Below are positions 1 through 9,690 of a stretch of 64,000 bases of DNA, in pieces. The position numbers were made by a program, and so were the translations under genes. Position 1 is the stretch's first letter; each line of letters opens with the position of its first letter. The DNA is from Echinococcus granulosus (lineage: Eukaryota; Platyhelminthes; Cestoda; Cyclophyllidea; Taeniidae), in contig NW_020170383.1 in the NCBI RefSeq assembly GCF_000524195.1, positions 1,141,780 through 1,205,779 of the forward strand. Direction: 5' to 3'. A model generated the notes under the pieces. It had not been told where the DNA came from and did not search any database. It saw nothing but the letters and a program-made list of their open reading frames with translations.

Positions 1-958
1 AACGGAAATTGAATCCCGCTTTTGCAGAAGCCCACGAATTCATCACTATATCACTGCGGTAAAGCACTGATCCATCTCCACTTTCACTAGTAGTAGATTC
101 AGACTAACAGCATCAAATTTCTTGTTCAACACGAGATACTTTAAAAGTACAACACATATACATGAAAGTGTCGACCAGCACTTTCAAAAATAAAGACCCC
201 ACTCCTCCATATGCTTAGTTTAGAAACAGAGTGAAAACTGCCCCACTCGGACTAAGAAGTGTATTCCTCGAATTCCCATTGAAGTGATACGCGAGAAAGC
301 CCGATTTCAACGCCAGGCAAAAGTACGACCGTAGGACACCAACAAACCTGAAGAAGCACCTACTTTGAGGCAAGTGTGCTGTGCATTAAAGGACCAACCC
401 CCAAAAGACTAAACAATTCGCAGCGGACCACCACTCAACGTCAACACCATCCTCTAAATTCCCATATTGTCAGAATAGCCTGCCCGCCCCCACTGTACCC
501 TGATCAACAACAAATACAAACACCCCCCCCCCCAAAAAAAAAACCCGCAACTGAATCTGGTCTTCGAATTTTAAAAGGAAGAATACAAACAAGTAAGATA
601 AGTCATTACGCGAGGGTTTAAAAGGGTCGAAGGGTGTTAAACATGAATGAGGTGAAGTAAAGATCATGATGATATGATGTTCAAAATGAACAAGATGGGA
701 AAAGTGTAGAGTCGAGTACCACAGTTACAATAGGTATGTACACAAAAGAAGTATAACGAGCTTTTGAGCCATAGCTTGCGTTTTTATCCATTTTATCGCA
801 TCAAAAGTACGACACCAGTTAACCGCTCTATGCCGATAAACAGCAAACACCTAGTGTTTTCGTGGGAAAATAGTCGCATATTTACAGGAGCAAACGACGG
901 CTGCTGCCAATAAATTGTATGCTTTCTAGAAGATACAATGCAGATTAGATATCAACGC
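1..958. other. 3' flank of the PWWP gene, no gene seen
   Basis: No recognisable coding sequence was found on either strand. The region lies downstream of the minus-strand PWWP gene stop codon, so its right part is probably 3'UTR. I found no AATAAA on the minus strand here; two GATAAA-like hexamers sit near 783-797 on that strand. It contains the C/A homopolymer at 523-543. Short open frames here are of chance length. Confidence 0.5.
523..543 (+). repeat. Back-to-back homopolymers, C11 then A10
   Basis: Eleven C residues (523-533) are followed directly by ten A residues (534-543). This is simple low-complexity sequence with no coding role. The minus strand carries a G11 tract here. Such tracts are often miscounted in assemblies. 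Confidence 0.95.
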
Positions 959-2662
959 TCACATTCCGATTGAACCCAGCTCAGAATTGAGTTGGTTGGC
1001 CAAAGACTCATTCGCCTCATCTTCGTCTTCAGAGAATGTCGGCACGCCAGAATTGAACTCATTTAGCCCACTGACATCCAACTGCGGTAGGGGACCCCAA
1101 CATTGCTCCGGAACCTGACAGAAGTCACCCGAATTTGCTCCAAGATTCAAAAACGGGAAATGGCCATTCTCCACTGGGACCTGATTGGTGATAGGAAATT
1201 GAGGATTTGTGGGATTAAAAGCCAGACGATCAGGAAGACATAAGACAGCAGACTGTTTCGGTTCACTAAGGGGATCGAAAGCAAAATGGAGATCAGGAGG
1301 ACAGGACAAGTCGGAGCGCGCATGCTCGGTGTTCGTTGACAGTGACAGGGATGCAGAGGATTCCTTTTCGACATCACTTTGTGGCTCCGATATTAGTCGC
1401 GTCTCATTTGAACCACCGTCTACAACGAGCTTCGCCATACTAACCGCTTCTGCGTAGTTTTTTACACGAGTTCGAGGGCTGTAAAGCTTAGCGAAGTATT
1501 CCATAAATGGAAAAAGTTTCGCACAGCTAAGATAAGAGCACTGATTCCAAGCAAACCACTCTACTTTTGCAGTAAAACCAGGAGCCAAGGCAGGGTCTGC
1601 GGGGGTTGCGGACACCGCAAGCGAGTCACTATTCGCATTTTCAGGGCTTACTTGAGCCAGCTGATGAGGCGTTCGCGCGTACAACGCGCTGATCCTCGAA
1701 GGCCAGTACGGGTAGCCGGCAAGCTTGGCCCACACCACATCTCCAACCCTAAAGCTTCCTGAGGTTTGGTTAGTGGACATAGGAGAGACTGCATTTGACT
1801 TGGCAGCGAGTCCACCGGGCGCGTCAGCATCACACCAGGACTCGACTATTCGGAAAACCTGAACAGATTTCTGGTTTGATTTACGTGATCGGAACTTTTT
1901 ACCGCAGATCGGCTCGTCGACAGAAACATCCCTGCGGAGACGAATCTTTAATCCACCTGTTAAAAATGCCGAACTGGTGCTCGGCTGGGGCACAGGACAA
2001 CTTTCCTGAGCCTTTGAGTCCGATCGCGAGTGACGCTTTCGGCTTACTGAATAGGTGGATGCATCTATGTCACCAGCCTTTGTTTTTGGTGGTCGACCTC
2101 GTTTGCGTTTTGGCTTCACCTCAGAAGACTCCATACAATGTGCTGAAAGAGATGATCCCTGGTATGGATAAGAACCAATCGGACTTTCGTAATGGGAAGC
2201 ACTCATACTGTTAACTCCAAACCTATTCTGTGGAGAAGGATGATTGCTTGGACTACTGCTTGTATTTGTTAATGAAGAGGGCATTGCAACTGTTCCTGGA
2301 GCACTGCTAGAATTAGATGGAGATATTCCATTATAACTGTTACGTAGTGGAGTCAACTCCGCAACTTGGGAACCGAATACATGCTCAGAAGTGAGGCGCG
2401 ACTCATTACTGAGTCGTGACCCGGAACACAAACGCGGATACTCATTGTCTGTTGCTGATGTATTATTAAGAATATCCAACGAATGATCTTTAGCCATCCA
2501 CAAGTGTTTGGGTTTCTGAAAACCAATTATTCGGGATATATTCGTGGGTGATGAATTCTTCTTGTCGTAAAAGCTTGGGTGGCCACGTCCTTGCGGTTCT
2601 AATTGTTCTGTTAATATGTCAAACCTCGAAGGCAGTCGTGGAGATGAAAGAAATAACTTCAT
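959..2662 (-). CDS. PWWP-domain chromatin protein, PWWP2A/B-like
   Basis: Open frame of 567 residues. Residues about 184-196 form a basic AT-hook-like patch (core KRKRGRPPK) that should contact the DNA minor groove. A PWWP domain spans about 304-412: it opens with VGDVVWAKLAGYPYWPSRI and continues, after an insert of about 30 residues (331-362), with AKVEWFAWNQCSYL and LFPFMEYFAKLY. That second half, with the WF...LFPFME pattern and following basic helix, resembles vertebrate PWWP2A/PWWP2B more than other PWWP families. PWWP domains bind methylated histone H3 tails plus DNA, and PWWP2A is known to bind H2A.Z nucleosomes; those roles here are inference. The N-terminus is Ser/Pro-rich and probably disordered; the tail has an acidic stretch (SEDEDEANE, about 544-552). 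Met1 lies 10 nt after a strong acceptor; Met56 is an alternative start. A further upstream coding exon cannot be excluded. Confidence 0.85.
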   Translation of the reverse strand: MKLFLSSPRLPSRFDILTEQLEPQGRGHPSFYDKKNSSPTNISRIIGFQKPKHLWMAKDHSLDILNNTSATDNEYPRLCSGSRLSNESRLTSEHVFGSQVAELTPLRNSYNGISPSNSSSAPGTVAMPSSLTNTSSSPSNHPSPQNRFGVNSMSASHYESPIGSYPYQGSSLSAHCMESSEVKPKRKRGRPPKTKAGDIDASTYSVSRKRHSRSDSKAQESCPVPQPSTSSAFLTGGLKIRLRRDVSVDEPICGKKFRSRKSNQKSVQVFRIVESWCDADAPGGLAAKSNAVSPMSTNQTSGSFRVGDVVWAKLAGYPYWPSRISALYARTPHQLAQVSPENANSDSLAVSATPADPALAPGFTAKVEWFAWNQCSYLSCAKLFPFMEYFAKLYSPRTRVKNYAEAVSMAKLVVDGGSNETRLISEPQSDVEKESSASLSLSTNTEHARSDLSCPPDLHFAFDPLSEPKQSAVLCLPDRLAFNPTNPQFPITNQVPVENGHFPFLNLGANSGDFCQVPEQCWGPLPQLDVSGLNEFNSGVPTFSEDEDEANESLANQLNSELGSIGM

Positions 2663-2800
2663 CAGATGGTGCCTAAGACGGCAAAAAAGGCATTAACCGC
2701 ATGAACTACCCAAACGAATGAGTGGAATCAGAGACAACAGATACCTGAGAACATTACCCAGCCTACTTCCCAACAAGTAACAGCGATTACACGGCCTTAC
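2663..2800 (-). other. Acceptor and possible intron upstream of the PWWP start
   Basis: On the minus strand a pyrimidine-rich tract ends in AG at 2674-2673. The exon would begin at 2672, leaving only GCACCATCTG before the ATG at 2662. A GTAAGG donor-like hexamer begins at 2800, so a 128-nt intron (2673-2800) joining a non-coding first exon is possible. The same acceptor could instead receive a trans-spliced leader, which many flatworm mRNAs carry. The sequence alone does not separate the two. Confidence 0.4.
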
Positions 2801-3474
2801 GACAACACAAAGGCTCGAACTATGCCCGAAGATCACGAAAGGGACTACTCACAAGCCAATTCTTTCACACATACGAAACAGAGCTGGTTCAAACAAATAT
2901 ATTGGCCATATAACATATCCAGTGACTTTAATATTGCACACCAAATAAGGCAGCATGTTTACATGTAATCTTCGTTAACTACTTTTTTCCGCCACTATGA
3001 TACAGTTTAACAGCTCTGCACGCGGTGAGTTGTTCACTCACTAATTTGCGTTAGCATTTTATTTCGATAAATCGTTAGTGATAATCATGCTTGAAAGTTT
3101 TATTATCCCATTAAATGTTATGGCTAATAAATTTTTTGACTTAAGCCTATTTGACACATGAGGGTTCCTACATACAATTGTAGCAAGTTGGGGCCTTAAA
3201 ACAAGTAAATCAACGGCACACCACCGCGTTTCAGCATCTGTACTTTTATCACTTGCGTTATTTTATACCTTAGCATGCTAAAAAATCAAAAAGTAATAGG
3301 CGACTAGATTTATTCCAGTGTCAATGCTGTCATGATTTAAACTGAGATTGTATCTTAAGTTGACAACACTAGGCACTGCTTCACGTAGGCAGTTCTGCAC
3401 GGCGAGGCTCCCCGGTCTCCTCTACCCTGTTCCTAGTGCTCCTAGAACAGTCCAATTGGTTTGGTTTTGACATC
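2801..3474. other. Intergenic or 5'UTR region between two minus-strand genes
   Basis: It lies between the possible first-exon donor of the PWWP gene and the poly(A) signal of the upstream minus-strand candidate. No open frame with recognisable similarity is present on either strand. It probably holds the PWWP promoter and 5'UTR if the transcript is not trans-spliced. Confidence 0.35.
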
Positions 3475-3480
3475 TTTATT
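3475..3480 (-). promoter_or_regulatory. Poly(A) signal AATAAA
   Basis: The minus strand reads AATAAA here, about 60 nt downstream of the TGA at 3538-3536 that ends the candidate small gene. Its spacing from that stop is typical, and it is the main evidence that the small open frame belongs to a real transcript. Confidence 0.5.
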
Positions 3481-3535
3481 AAGGGGGAAAGAGCAGGAAG
3501 AAAGGTACAGCGTTTAAGAAAAGGAAGAACGGCAA

Positions 3536-4030
3536 TCACTTGGCGCAGAAGGTGACGGCCTTCTCACCAGATTCGAATTCCCTGATTGCCTCCTCCCCGA
3601 AAGAAACATTAAAACAACATGAGTTTTACAGTTCCAGCCCGGTATTGCTACACAAATTAAGAAAAATGTCCTTTGAGATCGCAAAAAATAATGTTGGTGT
3701 TGCATCATAAGACTACCCCTTGGTTTAAAAGTATTGAATATATCTGAGTAATTTTGTGGAAAATCCACATCTATACACTTTTGGAGACTAATACAATCTG
3801 CTGTGCATAAAATTTATGTAAAGATAAGTTTTTTAATTTGTTCACAAGTAAAGTGTTTACCGAGTGATGTTGCCACTTTTAATAACCCTCAATCACTATA
3901 GTTGACATGCACACACCTTTCTGCTGCATTTGTGTTTTAGCCAAGCGGTCAATACGCTTTGATTTCTTCCTGCGATTTCGAAAAGTTTTGGCCCATGTTT
4001 GTTTCAGTACTCGCTTTACGCGGTTGGTTT
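3536..4030 (-). CDS. Unidentified small minus-strand gene, exon structure unresolved
   Basis: I do not recognise the product. Three protein-like pieces lie in order on the minus strand. (1) An open frame from about 4030 to 3917 is rich in Lys/Arg, including KTFRNRRKKSKRIDRLAK, and ends at a GTGTGT donor at 3916. (2) A piece from 3800 to 3717 follows a good acceptor (TTTTATGCACAG) and reads DCISLQKCIDVDFPQNYSDI; it joins piece 1 in phase across a 116-nt intron. (3) A terminal exon from about 3592 to 3536 reads EAIREFESGEKAVTFCAK then TGA. The junction between pieces 2 and 3 does not keep phase with any GT-AG pair I could find, so a boundary is wrong, a base is missing (GGGG at 3716-3719 is a suspect), or the pieces are not all coding. 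The upstream end lies next to the EMC3 start, so the two genes would be divergent. Confidence 0.3.
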
Positions 4031-4057
4031 ATTCACTGGTCTCACTGTTGGGTCCTC

Positions 4058-4908
4058 ATGGTCGAGTTAATTTTGGACTCTGCCATAAGGTTCTGGGTGT
4101 TTCTTCCCATTGTCATTATTACTTTTTCTATGGAGTAATTCGACACTATCTTACGATCTTAATGGTCTCCAATAAAAAACCTGATCTCCAAGCAGTGTCT
4201 GATAGGTGAGGCTATACTTGTCTACCTCTAGTTTTTAGCCATGCTCTAATAAGGAGTCGTCTTCTTAGGGAGAACGGAAACTACATCACTCGCAATGTTT
4301 ACTTTTTTTGAGGTCTATCTGTTTAGGGCTTTAAAATGCGCAAGCATTTCTTCAATGACAGTGAAACAGGATTTTTCAAGACTCAAAAACGAGAGAGTGC
4401 TGTTAAAAATCCAATGGCAGGTAGGATTTCCTTTCTTAATGACTGTAAGATCCTTCAATGCTCAGTGATATGATGAAGGGCAACATGTTAAATGTCGTAC
4501 CAATGTTGGTAATTGGTGGGTGGATAAACTGGGCATTTTCTGGATTCCTCACGACGAAAGTACCCTTTCCTCTCACATACCGCTTTAAACCAATGTTGCA
4601 GCGCGGCTGCGAGACACTTGTATCATTAGATGCTTCATGGTAATCGGTATCTTCATACTTTTACTTACTGGTGCAGGGTGAGCTCGGCTTCGTGGTATTT
4701 CTTAAATATATTCGGGCTTCGAAGCCTACATGAGTTGGTTCTGGGATCTGACAGCGCCGCAGGCCAGCCTCTCCTCATTCAGGAACAGATGATGACTGCA
4801 CATCAACAGCCGCCGGACATTCAAAAGGCCTTCAAAGCGGAATGGGAAGCTCTCGAGGTTGTACACCACAAATGGGCCCTTTGTGGTTGTGAGACTCGTC
4901 TTCTCTAG
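4058..4908 (+). CDS. ER membrane protein complex subunit 3 (EMC3), five exons, one frameshift
   Basis: Exons are 4058-4205, 4239-4296, 4327-4420, 4450-4639 and 4677-4908; the four introns are 33, 30, 29 and 37 nt with GT..AG ends. Coding bases total 722, one short of 241 codons. EMC3 is the insertase-like core subunit of the EMC (DUF106; YidC/Oxa1/Get1 superfamily) and inserts membrane proteins at the ER. Matches to animal EMC3 run from the N-terminus ([13 protein letters not shown]) through [29 protein letters not shown], the [11 protein letters not shown] membrane segment, [14 protein letters not shown] and [16 protein letters not shown] to [10 protein letters not shown]. The conserved membrane arginines corresponding to human R31 (in IRHY) and R180 (in FGLRS) are both present. 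The T run at 4123-4127 is one base short, so the literal frame meets TAA at 4136. The ending after WAL differs from, and is about 20 residues shorter than, the human tail, so a further exon may be missing. The predicted length is about 240 residues, against 261 in human. Confidence 0.9.
4123..4127 (+). other. Homopolymer site of the EMC3 frameshift
   Basis: Five T residues lie between codons for IIT and the FYGVIRHY segment. Six T residues would keep the EMC3 frame across the first membrane helix and make every later splice phase agree. With five, the frame runs to TAA at 4136-4138. A sequencing or assembly indel is the simplest reading. A real mutation is possible. Ribosomal -1 slippage on TTT-TTC could also restore the frame in principle, but no canonical slippery heptamer is in frame. 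Confidence 0.85.
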
Positions 4909-6339
4909 TTATTCCGATGCACTTGTTTGACCTGTATGCCCTTCCTTATTCCTGCAGTCATATCGCCGGTGATACGTAGTTGAAACTGGCTGTATATCGT
5001 ACAAATGCTTTCTCATGGGTGGTGTTTACTTGTCGCTCCCTACGTGAATGTGCTTCACTTAGGATTGCCGTTTTAAGGGTCTGTGCGAGTTCAGTTTCAC
5101 TTATTCGAAGGCAGCTAGCCTTAAAAGCTTGTGTTGGTTTATTCCACACTTTTTTCGGTTAAAATGTGTAGGTTTGGGTTGATTCTAGGTGAAGATACAA
5201 TTTTATGTGTATGTAGGTTCGAGTTAATGGGGGTTGTAGTTAAATAACCTGTCTTCCCTTCGTGATTACTTATCCTCCAAAGGATGAGCTCGAAACAACT
5301 TATTTACGGGTTTAAATGGAGTGGCGTTTTTCACTTTCTGTGATCGCATTGGTCCTTCTCGAGCTGAAAGTAGTCCAGACGACTAGCGGCGCTATGATTT
5401 CACTTTATATGCCTCTAGCTTGCGTGATCTCCGTTGTGAATCGTATGTGTGGAGTAGGAGTGTTAGCATAGGTATGACCTAGTTCCTTTTTTCTGGGTTT
5501 CCATTTCTCCCTTGTGTTCGTCTGATTTATATGCACTTTTAGGGTTTGGAATGTTAATTGTGCGATTATCTCAACAATTCGGCTGAGGTGTTATCGTTCG
5601 TTGGGTCCGTTTTCGAACCTCCGTGCTCTGCTCAATGGTCTGTTGATGCCACTAGTCTTCACTATCTGTGTAAAATGCCCTTGGACCCGTCTCGCCTTGT
5701 CGGGCTAAATATGCGTTATCTTTACCCGGATCTGTAGTTCTGCAGGAACGTGTCTTCTATTATAAGGAGCTGAACCGCACGGACCGATATCCTGTTTATA
5801 AGGTGATTTTGGGTGCGTACTGACCTCGTCTGAGCCGGTTCTTTTTTTGGGTCACTAACAAATGCTACTTTACAAGTTTTCAGTAATAGCTTATGTATCA
5901 AGTTCGTAGTATTGGTATTGTCACGAGTTTCAAGGAAAAGAGGAAACTAGCATGGGTGGAGTTGGGTTTAAAAGTTCTTGAAATTTCGCTCCTTATGGTA
6001 TCTTATTTGCTAGCACATCGATACAAATTTGTGGTGAGTGATTCCCCATTTGATCCTAAAAGATATAATGGATATAGTAACTTGATGGAATCGGTGTTAC
6101 TGAAAATAGCTGATCTAAGCTTTCCTTAAAACAAGCTGCCCAGATAAGACCGTAGTCACTAGTAAGATTTATTTTTCAGGCGGTTGCGACGATCTAGATG
6201 TGAATATCCAGTTAATTCTGAATTTTGAATGTCTAAAGCATAGCAATGCATGAACTGGCGATTGTCGAGTGGAAAAGATGCAATACCCAACAAGAGTAGT
6301 TGTTCCAATTGTGATGTTGCATCAACGCAAGCGATAGAA
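4909..6339. other. Downstream of EMC3, no assigned gene
   Basis: The plus strand is T/G-rich and the minus strand A/C-rich for about 1 kb. No AATAAA was found soon after the EMC3 stop. A minus-strand open stretch at 4958-5162 looks mildly protein-like, but it has no similarity I recognise and no poly(A) signal. The region probably includes EMC3 3'UTR. Confidence 0.4.
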
Positions 6340-6690
6340 GACGATCGCAAGAACGCGGGGCCAACTGACCACAGGTGCGGTGCCCGGGACCCCGATGACT
6401 AAGCCTTTCCTTCGGCCCCCCGCACCACGCACAAGACGACGCAACGCCATCACTCATCACACACCCACACGTACACCTACACAGACGAGGCTGTAAATCA
6501 TCTTCGCGCGCTCGTGAACGGGGAGGGGACGCGGACATGCCGGTGTGTGTGCGTGCTTTGACCCTGTTTAAAGAGAGAGAGCAAAAGAAATTTGGAACAC
6601 ACGTTTCGTTTGCACGAACGTGCGTGTGTACTTGAGTGCGTGCGTTCGCCCGTTCTTTAACCGGGTGATCACGCGTCTTGAATTTGAATG
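6340..6690. promoter_or_regulatory. GC-rich, CpG-rich patch
   Basis: This block is clearly richer in G+C and CpG than its surroundings. It includes CGCGCGCTCG-type stretches, GT/GC-rich tracts and a CGAACG...CGTTCG inverted repeat near 6618-6653. Open frames across it (for example minus 6538-6233) have no recognisable domain. In AT-rich flatworm DNA such a patch may mark a promoter or first exon, but no transcript is visible from sequence. Confidence 0.3.
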
Positions 6691-9528
6691 TGTGAAGCTA
6701 TCAGCGCAATAGACCTCACCACCGGATTACGTCAACAAAGGCTAATTTCTTAGGATTTCTGGGTGCTTTGGCGTTTTTTTCTGTGTAAATGAGGCCTAGA
6801 CCACGACACTTTATAAGGATCAGCACCCGTTATGCTTTGCAGTGGGCAACTGTAGCAATCTCACGGTACTCCCGACTCAATTGCAGGGGAGGTGCCTTAT
6901 CTGAAAATTAAAAATTATTACAAGTTTATAGAATTCACAAAACAGAAAAACCCGCTTCCGGTAATTCACAGTTGAAGAATACAAACTTTGAGAAAAAGGC
7001 CGCTGTGGACATCCGAAGGCGTCTTAGCACAATGAAAAATATTCCAGGGAATATCGCTTTTATCCATTTCTAGCAAAGTGTTTTCGAGTAACTCGACCCA
7101 AAATATCATTTCGATAACCGTTGAGTCCAATAAGGCCTACAGCGCAGTTCATTCATAGAGAAATACGGTTTTCTCAGATATTGGTTGGAATGCGCCGTGG
7201 ATGTCACCACGTTGAAGCAAATATACCCATCTTTAAGATTTTACTACCTTTGCGAAATCAAACCATTAAAGTCTACCCATACTTTCACAAACTGATTTCC
7301 GTCCTTCATTTATGCCACTTACCACGTTCGATACTTCCAAATGCCTTTTATCATAAACTATCAGTATGCTTTCTTTTGTTTTGTCCAATTCTACAGTTAA
7401 AGACCTGTTATCTACCTATTATTCAACACTGAACAGGTTTGATTACCTCTTTATGTTGAAAAGAAGAAGCTGGAAAGTCAGCCTCTGCGCTTCTGAGAGA
7501 TGACAGCTACTGCTGTTGAGGCAAGTATCTCCATTGAAGGACTATTTACGAGGCAAAATCAACATGCAGTCTTACAATTATTAACAGAATTGCAGAAAAG
7601 AGCGTTTGATTGAGCTGGTTCCGCACTCTTTGAAGACCTCGATTATCGTCCTGATGGTTTGGCACTCCGTTCATGCTAAATGTTCACCAGTCATTTCTTA
7701 CGTTTTATTTGTGGCTCAGAGCGTTCCAGAGTGATTAAAAGTGCTTAAAACAAATACATCATTTTTTAAAAGATGTGTTGGGGGTGACAAGCGATTCGAC
7801 TTCTTCAATGCTGACGATTTCCGGCACCTTCTCACTTCAGCGCATTTTAAATTTTCGGAAAATAGTTTAAGTGCGGCAGGTCTTCATGGCATAGTCAACC
7901 TCCTTAAAAATTTACTTGGATGATAGTTACATATGTCCTAAATGTTTGTCTGAACTAATCAAGGTTTCACTTTCCATTTGTCTAAAATCTGCAAATTAGA
8001 AGGGCACTATTGTCCTTTGTAGATGTACCAGAGGCTTGCATCTCGGTAACCCTAGGTTGACAGACAAACTCAATTACTTCAACATCATTAAGGTATTACA
8101 AGGTCCTTTCTTAGTTTGAATGCCATTGTTTAAGAAAAGTTTTAACATTTTTTTGCAAAAAAATTTTCTCATAATCAGCTGTTAGCCTTTCTTTTTAACT
8201 GTGCGCAGGAATGGGCACAAGTTTCTTCTTTTCGCATGACCTCCTGTCACCTTTGTTATTGGTTTCCCCAATCCGGGGGAAGGACGCCTTAACCCCCGCA
8301 AGCACGGTGCTGGAGGAGAAGGCGAGAGAGGAAGTAAACGTTCAGCCACTCGAAAGCCCAGGGGCAGTAAAAACGGAAATGATTACATTTGGAAGCCGAA
8401 TTGTCGGAAAAACGCAATGCGAAACTCGAATCATTGTGTGGTGATGACAGCCATCACAAGGAATGAGAAAAAAGCACAGGTCACTTGAAAAAAGCGGACA
8501 CCTCGAAGCAAATAACTTGTGGGATACCGAAAAGTAAAAGAACAACGTACTTTTTAGATGTTTAAACGATTTGTGACATTTTTTTCAATTCTAGTATTTT
8601 TTTAGTCATTTTAGGGGATATGAGTGGGCAAGGGGTGCATCAAAGCAGGTTAATCTAAGTTAGGATATGTTAGATGCTCTATGCCCTTAGCGTATTTGAG
8701 TTATTCATTTGAGCTACGGTCTCGATTCTACACGCAAAAGATATTGAGACACTTTATTGTGCAGAGGGGCGAACTTTCGTGGGTACAACTGTTTTAAATA
8801 TATGAGTGGCAATCTTCTTCGGGTTTGGAAAATGTCCCAACCGTCTTGATGCCTAATAATCGACATTAAAAATTCAACCGGCCCAGAGAAGTGGGTTGGA
8901 AACGCCAAGCATTCGTTGGGGAACATCTATTACTAGGCTGATAACGCACCTGACAATGAGAGCAAAAGCATGACATATCGCTAACAAGGGAAAGTTGTTT
9001 CGGTGATTTGGTGTGGGTCCTGATGCACTTGGAAATAAAAGCTGAACTTTTTAACCATTTTTGTTGAAGAAGAAACAAGTGTACAGGAGGCCAAGTTGTC
9101 ACACATTGGTAAATTACCCTCCGCAATTTGAACTAAGTGCTTTAGATTCATTAGCCTTTCTTTAATTACATTGTATGAAAGATGTTTTGGGAGCAAAATG
9201 ATTTCACAAAAAGCAACAAATTTGAAATTTTGTACTCTGCAAGGATTACTTACTAAAGCGCGAAGTCTAGTGGAATAGATGGGCAAGCACTCTCAAACAA
9301 ATCGCTAAATAATGCCGAAACCTTTATTAAGAGCATTAAAAATTAACCCACTTAAGAGAACCCGCCCCAAGAGACAAATTTAGAGGCATTTTTTGCAGAA
9401 AATCTCATTTGTGCTCAAGTTTAATTTTACTGATGAAAGTATAGAGCTTAGAGGGCAACAAATATTTTATTGAAGTTAAGACGTACTAAAGTGTGTTTTC
9501 TATTAAGTAGGGCTTCTTTGTAATACGA
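6691..9528. other. Non-coding, start of gene-poor interval
   Basis: AT-rich sequence with only chance-length open frames in all six frames. No RNA gene or mobile-element protein is recognised. Confidence 0.5.
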
Positions 9529-9690
9529 TAGTGGTTTATCCCTCGGTATTGGTGAGGCACCACTTTTGTACTTTGGATTAGCCCTCTCGTACCTCGCTAG
9601 GTGGGCTGGCCCCCCGGGCCATGCCAATAGCCCAGAAACCTTCTCTGCGCTGAATATATATTCTGCCCGAATATTGTGCCTTCCTTCGTC
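9529..9690 (+). repeat. Dispersed repeat, copy A
   Basis: This block aligns with the block at the right edge of the window (63847-64000). Shared landmarks in the same order are AGTGGTTTAT-like, CTCGGTATTGG, GGTGGGCTGG, a GGGCCATGCC-like word, a TATTCTG word and ATTGTGCC. Spacing is nearly equal, and I judge identity by eye at about two thirds. It encodes no protein. It could be a solo LTR or a short non-autonomous element such as the TRIM elements reported in taeniid tapeworms; that assignment is untested. Confidence 0.7.

Noticed and set aside
1795..2214. 139-codon plus-strand frame
   Set aside because: It lies antisense within the PWWP coding exon. Its openness is explained by the base composition of that exon.
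4958..5162. Minus-strand open stretch that looks mildly protein-like
   Set aside because: It has no recognised family, no clear acceptor and no poly(A) signal. Its length is well within chance, and it lies just downstream of EMC3 on the other strand.
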